Origin: JACQBY01 sp041486115
Lineage (GTDB): Bacteria > Nitrospirota > Nitrospiria > JACQBW01
Assembly (NCBI GenBank): GCA_041486115.1
Contig: JBGPKT010000001.1
Location: 1 to 64,000 of the forward strand
Reading direction: 5' to 3'
Length of the DNA: 64,000 bases
Of the stretch, positions 8,265-16,723 are shown piece after piece. Both the position numbers and the translations under genes were made by a program. The notes under the pieces were generated by a model. The model was not told the origin of the DNA and searched no databases. It was given only the letters and a program-made list of their open reading frames with translations. How positions within the stretch are numbered: the first letter of the stretch is position 1; the number at the start of each line of letters is the position of its first letter.

Positions 8265-9164
8265 TCAGACCCTGGCAATTTGTTCAACTTCCTCTTTAAT
8301 CACGCCGATCACCCGGGGAATAAAAAGGAGAATCACCAGCCGCTCTCTAAAGCGGGTGATGCCCCTGATCAACTCCTGGCCATTTTGGCTGAAAAGTGGA
8401 GGAGAAGGCTGAATGTCGCTTTCCTTGATTTTAATCACCTCCGTCACCTCATCGACAAACAGGCCCAGAATTCCCTCGTCAATTTGAATAATGATAATCC
8501 GTTTAAGAGCCTCGTCCGTCTCTTCCCTCATTTCCCGATTTTCAGACTGAATAGGGGTCAGCTTGTTTTTTAAATTGAAAACCGGAATAATCACCCCTCG
8601 TAAAGAGATAATGCCCATCAGGCCCGGCGTACTCCTCGGAATCGCCGTCATACCTATCGGACGGATAATTTCCTTGATCTGGCTGACCGGAATGGCATAT
8701 TCCTCCCGGTTAAGAGAAAGCCCCAGAAATTCTATAGCTTCCTCCATCAACGGGGCTTGCGTCTCGATTCCCGCTGGCGGAGCCAGACGGCTCCCCCCTC
8801 TCTCGCCCGCAGGACTCGCCGGGCCAATATTTTCAACGGAAGGGTTTGGCGGATTAGCCGGATTCTCCGCAGCTCCGTTTGGAGGGGCTTGCGTCGCCCC
8901 CCCCACCGGCAGAGCCGGATGGAGCCCCCCCTTCTCGCTCGCCTTGCTCGCTGGGTCAATCTCAGTTGAAGGGGAAGCGCTCTCCGCTTTCATCTCGTCC
9001 CGCGCCTGAGAACCTCCCGCTGTCGTCATCGCCGGTTCAGGCGGAACGGGCCTGGTCGCGCCGGGAACCTTCAAATGCGGTGCCGCTCCCGCCTTTTTGG
9101 TTTTTTTTCGAACCGGAGACGCGGTTTTTCGGGAGTTTGCTTTTCTTTTTTCGCCTTTTTTCAT
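8265..9164 (-). CDS. CheW-like protein with long basic, Pro/Ala-rich N-terminal extension
   Basis: Residues about 140-299 are a CheW domain (EFLGLSLNREEYAIPVSQI, GIISLRGVIIPVFNLKNK, IIIIQIDEGILGLFVDEV). Residues 1-30 are Lys/Arg rich and 30-140 are a Pro/Ala/Gly-rich linker. The linker carries an internal duplication: about 27 residues ending in GGATQAP are repeated 44 residues later ending in GIETQAP. The gene overlaps the cheA stop by 4 bp and is followed by mcp after 11 bp (from the 8253 alternative start). It probably tethers the array to something else, or acts as a flexible coupling protein. Its length is about twice that of a normal CheW. Confidence 0.88.
   Translation of the reverse strand: MKKGEKRKANSRKTASPVRKKTKKAGAAPHLKVPGATRPVPPEPAMTTAGGSQARDEMKAESASPSTEIDPASKASEKGGLHPALPVGGATQAPPNGAAENPANPPNPSVENIGPASPAGERGGSRLAPPAGIETQAPLMEEAIEFLGLSLNREEYAIPVSQIKEIIRPIGMTAIPRSTPGLMGIISLRGVIIPVFNLKNKLTPIQSENREMREETDEALKRIIIIQIDEGILGLFVDEVTEVIKIKESDIQPSPPLFSQNGQELIRGITRFRERLVILLFIPRVIGVIKEEVEQIARV
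8752..8968. repeat. GC-rich direct repeat within cheW linker (2 copies)
   Basis: Two related stretches of about 85 bp, 8752-8837 and 8884-8968, both start with GGGGCTTGCGTC and continue through GAGCC-containing sequence to a C-run and TCGC/GGGYC. The first contains a perfect GGAGCC-agac-GGCTCC palindrome. They encode the duplicated linker peptide. Spacing is 132 bp, exactly 44 codons, so the frame is kept. Confidence 0.7.
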
Positions 9165-11200
9165 ATCTTTTTATTTTTCTTTAAAACCTCGTCGATTAAC
9201 ATCGCGACATCCAGGACAAGAATAATTTTTTTATTCCCCAGTTCACAGGCCCCCGCTATTCCGGGAAGGGTGCCCAAAACTCCCCCCAGAGATTTAATGA
9301 CAATTTCCTGCTGGCCCAAAAGGTGTTCTACGACCAGTCCGATCCGCTTTTCCGCGGCGCCGATCACAATCACATAAAGAGACCCCTGATTGGAGTCCGC
9401 GGTCTCCAGCCGGAACAGCTCTTCCAGTCGCAAAAGAGAAATCGTCTGCTCCCTGAGTTGAATGACCTCCCTCCCGTCGACCGATTGGATGTCCTTCCGG
9501 TTCACCATCAGACTTTCAGACACCGAGTTGATGGGGATCGCATAGGTGTTCCCCCCTATTTTAACGATCAGCGCCCGGATAATAATCAAGGTGATCGGAA
9601 GGGTAATAGAAAATTTCGCGCCCCTTCCGGGTTCCGATTCCACGCTCACCATTCCGGACATTTTGGCGATATTTTTTGCCACGACGTCCAGGCCGACTCC
9701 GCGGCCGGAAAGGTCTGTAATGGTTTTACTCGTACTGAACCCGGGGAGGAAAAGAAAATCAACAAGTTCTTTTCGGGAATATTCTTTCTTCGGGTCCGCC
9801 AGATTTTTTTCAAGGGCTTTCTGATAGACCGCCGAAAGTTCAATGCCCTGACCATCATCTTCGACTTCAACAAGCACATGGTTCCCTTTTTGAAAAGCCC
9901 TCAAATAAATATTTCCGGTTTCAGGCTTTCCGGCGGCGGCTCTTTCGTCCTTCGATTCAAGACCATGATCGATCGCATTTCGGATCAGATGCATGATAGG
10001 GTCCGCGATTGATTCAATCATCGACTTGTCGAGAGCGGTCTCTTCCCCTGAAATATGAATATTGACCGGTTTTTTTATCTCTCTTGAAATCTTTCTGACC
10101 ATGCGGACAAACCGGTCGAAGATCTGGCCGATCGGGGTCATTCTGACCTGAATGAGGCTCTCCTGCAGCTCGCCAATTTTTCTGCCGATCCGCTCGAGGG
10201 TTTTCTGAAAATCGAGCCCCGTGTCGGAAAAGCTGTTCTTATCAATCAGCGCATTCCCCTGCTGTTGAATGACCGTTTTACTTAAAACAAGCTCTCCGAC
10301 GATATTCATCAGCACATCCAGTTTGGAAATATCCACCCGGACCGTCTGCGTCACGCTTTTGAGCGACTCAGAAGCTTCATCGTTGGACCCTGCCGGTCCG
10401 ACCTGCGGATCGGTAGATCCAAAGACCGGAGCAAGAGGCCCCGCGGACTTCTCGATTTCCGAGATTTCGACGCTCTCTCCGGTCCATTTGACCTCCTTAT
10501 GAACCAGATCTTCTTTGGAAGCGATAATAATTTTGAACAGAATTCCCGCTCCGGGAGAAAGTCCCGATGCGGGGAGAGAAGTGATCACCTCGCCGTGGGG
10601 CTTAATCTGTTCGAGCGTCCGGCCAAGATCCAGATCAAAAGACTCGATCTTATACTTCACCCGCATTTCAAATATACGCAGTCTGTTTTTAAGGTTTTCC
10701 TTCAAGCGGTGCGTTTCATATTCGGTAAAAGTTTTAAGTATTTCGGGGTCTATCCCCATCCCTTCGCCTACGGGAGCGGGCGCTTCTCCCTCCGAACCCT
10801 GAACGAGCATCTTTTCAATCCGGCTGATCATCGGGGCGGGGTCGATGGGCTTTTTTTCAGGCGTATTCATTGATTGAAGCATCGTCCTGAGGAGCTGCGT
10901 CGCCTCCGTTAACAGGCTGATCATGGGCTCGGTCACGTTGAGTTTTCCGAGACGAAGCTTGTCTAAAAGATCTTCCATGTGATGGGAAAGGGAAGAAAGC
11001 GATATCAAGCCGATCATTCCGGCCGCCCCCTTAAGGGTATGGATCGCCCTGAACATCGAATGAACCGTATTCGGAGACGACCCTGAAGCGGAATTCCGCT
11101 CGGTATCCAGGGCATAAAGGTTCTGCTCCATGCTTTCGATTATTTCTTCGGCTTCGGCCATAAAATCTTTAAGGAGACCGTCTTGTTTTTTAACAGGCAT
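9161..11200 (-). CDS. cheA: Chemotaxis histidine kinase CheA
   Basis: Central kinase of the array; autophosphorylates an Hpt histidine and passes phosphate to CheY and CheB. Domains in order: Hpt (residues 1-115) with H54 in RAIHTLKGAAG; a region about 150-250 that may replace a classical P2; dimerisation helices from about 283 (VDISKLDVLMNIVGELVLS); ATPase with HLIRNAIDHGLESK, VEDDGQGIE, LPGFST and DLSGRGVGLDVV; C-terminal CheW-like domain (VKIGGNTYAIPINSVSE). At 679 residues it is of usual length. The linker just before the dimerisation helices (about 257-270, APVFGSTDPQVGPAG) is encoded by a palindromic element. It overlaps the downstream cheW. Confidence 0.96.
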   Translation of the reverse strand: MPVKKQDGLLKDFMAEAEEIIESMEQNLYALDTERNSASGSSPNTVHSMFRAIHTLKGAAGMIGLISLSSLSHHMEDLLDKLRLGKLNVTEPMISLLTEATQLLRTMLQSMNTPEKKPIDPAPMISRIEKMLVQGSEGEAPAPVGEGMGIDPEILKTFTEYETHRLKENLKNRLRIFEMRVKYKIESFDLDLGRTLEQIKPHGEVITSLPASGLSPGAGILFKIIIASKEDLVHKEVKWTGESVEISEIEKSAGPLAPVFGSTDPQVGPAGSNDEASESLKSVTQTVRVDISKLDVLMNIVGELVLSKTVIQQQGNALIDKNSFSDTGLDFQKTLERIGRKIGELQESLIQVRMTPIGQIFDRFVRMVRKISREIKKPVNIHISGEETALDKSMIESIADPIMHLIRNAIDHGLESKDERAAAGKPETGNIYLRAFQKGNHVLVEVEDDGQGIELSAVYQKALEKNLADPKKEYSRKELVDFLFLPGFSTSKTITDLSGRGVGLDVVAKNIAKMSGMVSVESEPGRGAKFSITLPITLIIIRALIVKIGGNTYAIPINSVSESLMVNRKDIQSVDGREVIQLREQTISLLRLEELFRLETADSNQGSLYVIVIGAAEKRIGLVVEHLLGQQEIVIKSLGGVLGTLPGIAGACELGNKKIILVLDVAMLIDEVLKKNKKI
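10393..10430 (-). repeat. Interspersed palindromic element, copy 4 (inside cheA)
   Basis: A single-unit copy. On the minus strand it reads CCGGTCTTTGGATCTACCG then ATCCGCAGGTCGGAC. It is translated as PVFGSTDPQVG in the linker before the CheA dimerisation domain. This is the same frame used by the glycosyltransferase copy at 63825. Confidence 0.85.
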
Positions 11201-11204
11201 TGTA

Positions 11205-11579
11205 TTAACTCATGACCTTCTGGATAATTTTTTTAAGATTTTCCGGGAGAAAGGGCTTTGTAATATACTCTGATGCTCCGAGCGCCAGCCCTTTTTGGAT
11301 CTCTTTTTCCCCCTGTTCGGTCGAAACAATGATCATGGGGATAGATTTGTATTCCGGATGGCCTTTGACAAAGCTGACCACTTCAAGGCCATTAATATTC
11401 GGCATGTTAATATCCGTGATAATCAGATCAAATTTCTGGGTCGGAAGGGTTTTCAAAGCCTCTATGCCGTTTGTCACCTCAACCGCTTCATACCCGGACA
11501 GGTCTTCTATCGTGTCCACAATGAGAGACCTCATTGTAGACGAATCCTCCACCACCATGACTTTCTTATTCATCTTCAT
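11205..11579 (-). CDS. cheY: CheY-type single-domain response regulator
   Basis: A 124-residue receiver domain only: VMVVEDSSTMRSL with the acidic pair, phospho-acceptor Asp in DLIITDINMPNINGL, Thr/Ser in IIVSTEQG, and the switch Lys in YITKPFLPENLKK. As a stand-alone receiver directly upstream of cheA it is the likely diffusible output of the array. The sequence does not say whether it acts on a flagellar motor or type IV pili; no flagellar or pilus genes are in the window. Confidence 0.93.
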   Translation of the reverse strand: MKMNKKVMVVEDSSTMRSLIVDTIEDLSGYEAVEVTNGIEALKTLPTQKFDLIITDINMPNINGLEVVSFVKGHPEYKSIPMIIVSTEQGEKEIQKGLALGASEYITKPFLPENLKKIIQKVMS

Positions 11580-11639
11580 CGCTCAACTTCCCTTCATATA
11601 AAAAATAGCCGACAATCGGAATTCTGTCTAATCACACTT

Positions 11640-12776
11640 TCAGGGTTTCTTCTCCGGCGACACTTTTCCAAATGCAAAACCGGCCACTTTGATAAAGGTT
11701 TCCAGCCCCTCTGTTGCGCCAATGGGCTGAGGCAAAGGGAGATTATCTCCATAGAGAAAAGCGATGACCCTCCCTTCGCTGACAATCGGAGCCACAAGAA
11801 CCTCTTCGGGCCACTCTCCTCCCAAATGGGTGATCATTTCTGAGTTCCATTTATTGGCTTCGAGCTTTCCCCTGAGGCTCCGTTTTTGACTAAGACACCC
11901 TTTAAAAACGGAATCTTCCGATAGGGGAATTTTTATTCTCCGCACTTCCTGATCGGACGATTTCCCAGGCAAAACAATGCCGGATTGCCCCCATCCGAGA
12001 ATCTCCTCTTTCTTAATGAGGAAGACGACTGTCCGATTTAAAATTTCTCCCGCAAAACGGAGAATCAATAAGATGATTTCTCCTCCCGACGAAGGAGAGG
12101 ACAACTCATCAATCATCGTATTGAGGATCTGCAAGTCTTTCCTGATCCCGCTTTCTTCCTCCGGGCCCATTTTCTCAATAGCGGCTTCTTTTTGAATTTC
12201 ATCCTGAAAACTGGGTGCTTTTGGAGGAGGCGCTTCCGGCGAGGCTTCTTCGAACGAACCCATCGAGTCAAAGTTTCCGGGCTCATCCAGACCGCCTTGT
12301 TCATCTGAAATCCTTGCCCCTTCCAGCAAGAGGTATTCCGCGCTCATTCCTTTTGAAAGAATAATGGATTCATCCCCCGGGGGAGTTCCCAGCTCAAAAT
12401 GGAAATTTCCTTTTTTCCAGCGCAGCAGTTCCTGGACCACCGCTGAAATATGGAGGCGGACTTCTTTTTCAAGGACTGCTCTATCGATTCCCATTTCATA
12501 CAGGATCGTTCCGAGGGGTTTTTTCTGAATCCCCTGGCTTTGCAGGGAAAGGGCCTTTGATAAAAGGTCATTCGGAACAATTCCTTTTTTAACTAATTTC
12601 TCGCCGAGCAAACCCTTGGAAGAAAGACTGCCAAAAACAATCTGGCCCTTGCTGAAATAAACAGACCCGGAGTCATTCTGATGGATGATCGATAACTCTC
12701 CGGACCGCTTGCTTAAGCTTAATATCTGGATAATATCGGTAAGCCCGAGGTCTTCGAGCTGCCCTTCTAAACTCAT
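11640..12776 (-). CDS. PATAN (DUF4388) plus GAF-like protein heading the chemosensory operon
   Basis: Residues 1-100 match the PATAN/DUF4388 pattern (MSLEGQLEDLGLTDIIQILS, SGELSI, VYFSKGQIVFG, GEKLVKKGIVP), a module common in gliding and pilus chemosensory systems. A Pro/Glu-rich stretch (about 170-200) leads to a C-terminal GAF-like region (ILLILRFAGEILNRTVVFLI, VLVAPIVSEGRVIAFLYGD). Probably a cytoplasmic adaptor that relays array output. It is the first gene of the operon, 60 bp before cheY. The assignment to PATAN is from motif memory, and partner proteins are unknown. Confidence 0.8.
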   Translation of the reverse strand: MSLEGQLEDLGLTDIIQILSLSKRSGELSIIHQNDSGSVYFSKGQIVFGSLSSKGLLGEKLVKKGIVPNDLLSKALSLQSQGIQKKPLGTILYEMGIDRAVLEKEVRLHISAVVQELLRWKKGNFHFELGTPPGDESIILSKGMSAEYLLLEGARISDEQGGLDEPGNFDSMGSFEEASPEAPPPKAPSFQDEIQKEAAIEKMGPEEESGIRKDLQILNTMIDELSSPSSGGEIILLILRFAGEILNRTVVFLIKKEEILGWGQSGIVLPGKSSDQEVRRIKIPLSEDSVFKGCLSQKRSLRGKLEANKWNSEMITHLGGEWPEEVLVAPIVSEGRVIAFLYGDNLPLPQPIGATEGLETFIKVAGFAFGKVSPEKKP

Positions 12777-13105
12777 AACGTTTTAGTCCAATACAGATAT
12801 TGCCCAGGGCGCGATTTCGACACAGAAAAGCGCATAAATCGATTGCGTTACTCCCTGTTTAAAGTTCATTTTGCCGCTATGCAGTTTTAATTATATCAGA
12901 TACTTCAGTTTGTGCCAGGAAGGCTAAAGAATTTAAAATATTTCAAGGTTTTTAAAATTAAACCCTTTTAAAATGAGAAGACCACATAAATAGATAGAAA
13001 CAAATAACGCCCTTAAATTTGCTGAGCGAAGTGGTTTAGCTGATTTGACAATTGGCAGATTTGATTTAAAATTAAATCTGGAACTTAGAAATGGGAGGAA
13101 ACGAC
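12777..13105. other. Divergent intergenic region (329 bp)
   Basis: AT-rich spacer between the chemosensory operon (minus) and the small zinc-ribbon gene (plus). It holds the candidate promoter above. On the plus strand there is TTGACA at 13044-13049, with an inverted repeat CAGATTT-N11-AAATCTG at 13056-13080 just downstream that could be an operator. The minus-strand frame 12933-13139 looks accidental. Confidence 0.5.
12890..12918 (-). promoter_or_regulatory. Candidate sigma-70 promoter of the chemosensory operon
   Basis: On the minus strand CTGGCA (12918-12913) is separated by 17 bp from a perfect TATAAT (12895-12890). The predicted transcript start is about 105 nt before the first gene. 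No sigma-28 box (TAAA-N15-GCCGATAA) was seen in the same region. Confidence 0.5.
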
Positions 13106-13261
13106 ATGTCAGAACATATTTCTGAATTTCATAAATCACACAGATGTCCGGAATGTACTTCAGAAGAAACCGCCGTCATTCAGACGCACGGTAAATTTTT
13201 TATTCATTGTAAAAACTGCAATGTGGAAAGTCCTATAAAAGCGATTAAAAAAGCGGCTTAG
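13106..13261 (+). CDS. Small zinc-ribbon protein (51 aa)
   Basis: ATG at 13106 with a strong GGGAGG ribosome-binding site 7 nt upstream; TAG at 13259-13261. The peptide contains two CxxC knuckles, HRCPECTSEE and FIHCKNCNVE, separated by 20-odd residues, and a basic tail SPIKAIKKAA. This is a classical zinc-ribbon layout. Small proteins like this can bind nucleic acid or other proteins; no specific role can be assigned. It is a lone plus-strand gene between two minus-strand operons. The CxxC pair, the ribosome-binding site and the upstream TTGACA all support a real gene. Confidence 0.75.
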   Translation: MSEHISEFHKSHRCPECTSEETAVIQTHGKFFIHCKNCNVESPIKAIKKAA

Positions 13262-13356
13262 CTGATTTTATGAGATGACTTTCAAGGTCTCTTATTTAAA
13301 AAAGGGTGCTTTTAATTCTCAGCTCAAGAGGTCTCCGGATTCGCACAAATCCGTCA

Positions 13357-13374
13357 TACCCGCGAAAGCGGGTA
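13357..13374. repeat. Short hairpin repeat TACCCGC-GAAA-GCGGGTA
   Basis: Perfect 7-bp stem with GAAA loop inside CGTCATACCCGCGAAAGCGG...ATCCAG, a dispersed repeat common in many bacterial genomes. A related copy is at 29368-29387. It lies between the zinc-ribbon gene and purS, both of which end towards it, so it may also help termination, though no T-tract follows. Confidence 0.8.
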
Positions 13375-13419
13375 TCCAGTCATATAAGTTATTTCTATCA
13401 TGAACAGTCTAAAAGATAA

Positions 13420-13659
13420 TCAGATCATTTTAAACGTGTAGTCTTCCACAACCGTGTTGGCAAGAAGTTTTTCACACATTTCTTTTATGGTGGCAGGCGT
13501 AACGGGGAGATTGGATTCTTTGACCTCGATCTGGATCAGTTTGCCGATCCGGACTTCGGAAAAGCCGCTATAGCCCAAATTTTCCAGGGCATGATGGACG
13601 GCTTTCCCCTGCGGGTCAAGAATCCCTTTTTTTGGAAGAACCTGAATTTCAATTTTCAT
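13420..13659 (-). CDS. purS: Phosphoribosylformylglycinamidine synthase subunit PurS
   Basis: Small subunit that, with PurL and PurQ, converts FGAR to FGAM in purine synthesis. I start at the ATG at 13659 (MKIEIQVLPKKGILDPQG), which has AAGGAAAG upstream; an upstream ATG at 13710 would add 17 residues not typical of the family. The 79 residues match PurS: ILDPQGKAVHHALENLGY, RIGKLIQIEV, and CEKLLANTVVEDYTF. It is last in the ribBA-purS operon, next to purC. purQ and purL are not in the window. Confidence 0.93.
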   Translation of the reverse strand: MKIEIQVLPKKGILDPQGKAVHHALENLGYSGFSEVRIGKLIQIEVKESNLPVTPATIKEMCEKLLANTVVEDYTFKMI

Positions 13660-13736
13660 ATTTTTTTCTTTCCTTCTGTGTTTTTCTAATTTAACACTTC
13701 CACAATTCAACTCTTCATTATTCAGCAGCCTGCCAA

Positions 13737-14444
13737 TTAATCAGAGGTCACCCGGCGATAAACTTCCTGATAGGCCTCCTCGACCTTCCCCATATCTCTC
13801 CGGAACCGGTCTTTGTCCATTTTTTCCAATGAATGTTTGTCCCATAGCCTGCAGGTGTCGGGGCAAATTTCATCCCCCAGGATCACCTGACCCTTAAACA
13901 AGCCGAATTCAAGCTTAAAATCGACCAGGATCATATTTTTAGAATCGAAAAACCGGACCAATATCTGATTGATCCGAAGGGCCATCTGTTTGACGGTTTT
14001 CAGATTTTCTCCGGAGGTTAAATGCAGAAGGTCAATATGATCTTCATTGATCATCGGATCCCCCAGCGCATCATTTTTGAGATAATATTCGGTGATGGGA
14101 AAGTCCAGTTTCTTCCCTTCGTCAATCCCCAGGCGTTTGGATAAACTTCCCGCCGCAACGTTACGGACCACCACTTCAATCGGAATAATCTTGATATATT
14201 TCGTCAGGACCTCCCGGTCGCTCAATCGCTTGACAAAATGGGTCGGAATCCCTTCTTTTTCAAGAAGGCCAAAGAGCTTTTCGCTGATCTGATTGTTAAA
14301 AACCCCTTTATTGACAATCGTCCCTTTTTTAAGAGCGTTAAATGCCGTCGCGTCATCCTTAAAGTATTGGACTACCAGATCGGGGTCGTCTGTTGAAAAG
14401 AGTCTTTTTGCCTTTCCCTCGTAAATCATTTCTTTTTGTTTCAT
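13737..14444 (-). CDS. purC: Phosphoribosylaminoimidazole-succinocarboxamide synthase (SAICAR synthetase)
   Basis: Joins CAIR and aspartate using ATP in purine synthesis. The 235-residue length is standard. Visible motifs: YEGKAKRLFSTDDPDLVVQ at the N-terminus, TAFNALKKGTIVNKG, IPIEVVVRNVAAGSLSKRLG, and DFKLEFG followed by ILGDEICPDTCRLWD, the signature region. It overlaps the mscS-type gene by 4 bp and is followed by purS after 77 bp. Confidence 0.96.
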   Translation of the reverse strand: MKQKEMIYEGKAKRLFSTDDPDLVVQYFKDDATAFNALKKGTIVNKGVFNNQISEKLFGLLEKEGIPTHFVKRLSDREVLTKYIKIIPIEVVVRNVAAGSLSKRLGIDEGKKLDFPITEYYLKNDALGDPMINEDHIDLLHLTSGENLKTVKQMALRINQILVRFFDSKNMILVDFKLEFGLFKGQVILGDEICPDTCRLWDKHSLEKMDKDRFRRDMGKVEEAYQEVYRRVTSD

Positions 14445-15364
14445 GATGACGTTCCTATTTTATAGGGTATCTCGATCTGCTCTTCTTTGAATCTTGTTGA
14501 AATTTCGGCGCTCACCGCATCGACCGCTTTTTCCTGTTGTTCGACCTCTACCCAGAACCGGAGGATCACCGAAAGCCCGAACCTTCCAAAACCGGAAAAT
14601 AACACTTCGGGCGGGGGGTTTTGAATGACCCACTCCACCCGGCCCGCGATCGATTTCAGAAGCGCTCTGACTTTTTCAATGTCTGTTCCGCAGGCCACAT
14701 TAAATTTGAGCTGATGGCGGAGCCGGGTGTCAGGCTGGGAGAGGTTGACCAGCTGCATATTCACGAGCTCGGTGTTCGGAATGATGATGATATTATGATC
14801 CTGATCTTTTAGCCTGACGCTTCTCAGGCCGATGGAGACGACAGTCCCCGTTTTTCCGCTGGCCAGTTTGATCCTGTCGTTGAGTTTAAACGGCCGGTCA
14901 ATCATGATAATCAGGCCTGAGATGGTATTCGCCAGAGTATCCTTTGCCGCCAGGCCGATGGCAAGCGACCCGATCCCCAGCGCGGCAATGACGGAACCGA
15001 AATTGTAATCAAAATGCCCCATCAGGATCGTCAATCCGGTCAGAATCACAAACAGCTTGACGGTCGTATCGATCAGAGGAAGAAATTTTTCAATCGAAAT
15101 ATGTTCTTTTGAAGCGATCCGTTCGGTGTAACGGTTCACGAAAAGGTTAATCAAATCGTAGCTGATCTTGACCGACAGTAAAACCGAGAGGGTGAAAAAA
15201 AGGTTGTCTATAATCTTCAGGTTAGGGATAAAGTAGTCGGCAATACGAGCGGTCCGGTCCGGAATGCCAAAACGGAGAAGGACAAGATAAGTCCCAAAAA
15301 GGATCATCAGAGATAAAAACGGGACCTTGATTTTTTTTAAGATCTCTTTAGCCAGAGATATCAT
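14441..15364 (-). CDS. MscS-family mechanosensitive channel
   Basis: Small-conductance mechanosensitive ion channel of the inner membrane. Three N-terminal membrane segments: PFLSLMILFGTYLVLLRFG; the segment around residue 60 with NLFFTLSVLLSVKISYDLI; and the pore-lining helix near 130 (GSVIAALGIGSLAIGLAAKD). The beta domain follows (LKLNDRIKLASG-like PFKLNDRIK, GTVVSIGLRSVRLKDQD, IIIPNTELVN) and the alpha/beta C-terminus. It is embedded between purB and purC with tight spacing, an unrelated passenger in a purine operon. Confidence 0.92.
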   Translation of the reverse strand: MISLAKEILKKIKVPFLSLMILFGTYLVLLRFGIPDRTARIADYFIPNLKIIDNLFFTLSVLLSVKISYDLINLFVNRYTERIASKEHISIEKFLPLIDTTVKLFVILTGLTILMGHFDYNFGSVIAALGIGSLAIGLAAKDTLANTISGLIIMIDRPFKLNDRIKLASGKTGTVVSIGLRSVRLKDQDHNIIIIPNTELVNMQLVNLSQPDTRLRHQLKFNVACGTDIEKVRALLKSIAGRVEWVIQNPPPEVLFSGFGRFGLSVILRFWVEVEQQEKAVDAVSAEISTRFKEEQIEIPYKIGTSS

Positions 15365-15373
15365 CTCAAACCT

Positions 15374-16675
15374 TTAATCCTGACCCTCAAACACCCTCTT
15401 AAAAATCAGGTCGATATGCCTGACATAATACTTCGGGTCAAAACAGGATTTTAACTCCTCAAGCCCCATAAAGGAAAGAATCGACCGGTCGTTGATCAGG
15501 AGCTCTTCAAAAGAGGTCCCGTTATGCCACGATTCCATTGCCAGCTTCTGAACGATCTCGTAGGCCTCTTTTCTCTGCTCCCCTTTTTTCGCCAGCTCCA
15601 GCAAAATCCTCTGAGAATAGATGATCCCGTGGGTCAGTTCCAGATTCTCCCTCATTTTATCCGGAAAAACGGTTAAATTCTCAACCATTCTCGAAAACCG
15701 GTTTAAGACATAGTTCATTAAAATGGTCGTATCGGGGAGAATAATCCGTTCAACGGAGGAGTGGCTGATATCCCTTTCATGCCACAGGGAGATATTTTCA
15801 AGAGAGGCCATGGCGTTTGCCCGGATGACTCTCGCCAGGCCGGTCAGGTTTTCGGCGCCGATGGGGTTCCGTTTGTGCGGCATGGAGGACGACCCCTTCT
15901 GTCCTTCTGAAAAAAACTCTTCGGCTTCCCGCACTTCGGTCCGTTGAAGATGCCTGATCTCGGTCGAAAACTTTTCGATGCTGCTCGCTAATATTGCCAG
16001 AGTGGTCATGAGCTGGGCATGCCGGTCTCTTTGAACGATCTGGTTCGAAACCGGATCAGGGATCAGCCCTCCTCTTTCACAGACCCTCTTTTCGATCAAT
16101 GGGTCCAGATGGGCAAAGGTCCCCATCGATCCGGAAATTTTACCGGTACGGATCACTTCTTTCGCCTGTTTCAGCCGATTTTCATTTCTTTTTAATTCGG
16201 CATACCAGATCGCCAGTTTGAACCCAAAAGTAATCGGCTCTCCATGCACACCGTGAGATCTCCCGATCATCAGGGTATACCGGTACTCGTACGCCTTCCG
16301 TTTTACCGCCTCAAGGGTCCGTTTCAGATCGGCAAGAAGTATGTCGCAGGCCTGATTTAAAAGAATCGCCAGCCCGGTATCGACCACGTCGGAAGAGGTC
16401 ATGCCTAAATGGAGAAACCGGGAGGAAGGGCCGATCTGCTCCGAGATCGCGGTCATAAAGGCGATCACATCATGTTTGACCACTTCTTCAATTTCGGCAA
16501 TCCGTTTGAGGTCGATTTTAGCCTTATTCCTGATATGATCGACATCCTCCCGGGTGGCAATCCCGAGCTCGGCCATCGCTTCACAGGCCCAGAGTTCAAT
16601 GTCGAACCAGACCTGATATTTTTTTTCTTCGGTCCATAACGAGGACATTTCGGGAAGGGAATACCGCTTGATCAT
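15374..16675 (-). CDS. purB: Adenylosuccinate lyase
   Basis: Cleaves SAICAR to AICAR plus fumarate, and adenylosuccinate to AMP plus fumarate. Fumarase/aspartase-superfamily signature GSSSMPHKRNPIGAENLTG is present. Other conserved parts: HLGMTSSDVVDTGLA, MIGRSHGVHGEPITFG and RDISHSSVERIILPD. At 433 residues it has the usual length for the short bacterial form. It precedes mscS and purC in the operon. Confidence 0.97.
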   Translation of the reverse strand: MIKRYSLPEMSSLWTEEKKYQVWFDIELWACEAMAELGIATREDVDHIRNKAKIDLKRIAEIEEVVKHDVIAFMTAISEQIGPSSRFLHLGMTSSDVVDTGLAILLNQACDILLADLKRTLEAVKRKAYEYRYTLMIGRSHGVHGEPITFGFKLAIWYAELKRNENRLKQAKEVIRTGKISGSMGTFAHLDPLIEKRVCERGGLIPDPVSNQIVQRDRHAQLMTTLAILASSIEKFSTEIRHLQRTEVREAEEFFSEGQKGSSSMPHKRNPIGAENLTGLARVIRANAMASLENISLWHERDISHSSVERIILPDTTILMNYVLNRFSRMVENLTVFPDKMRENLELTHGIIYSQRILLELAKKGEQRKEAYEIVQKLAMESWHNGTSFEELLINDRSILSFMGLEELKSCFDPKYYVRHIDLIFKRVFEGQD

Positions 16676-16723
16676 TTTAGGACGGGCTCTCCTCCGGGCG
16701 GCAAAGACTTCCTGCCCCGGCTT

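Noticed and set aside
12777..12930. Sigma-28 promoter for the chemosensory operon
   Set aside because: No TAAA-N15-GCCGATAA match; a sigma-70-like promoter fits better.
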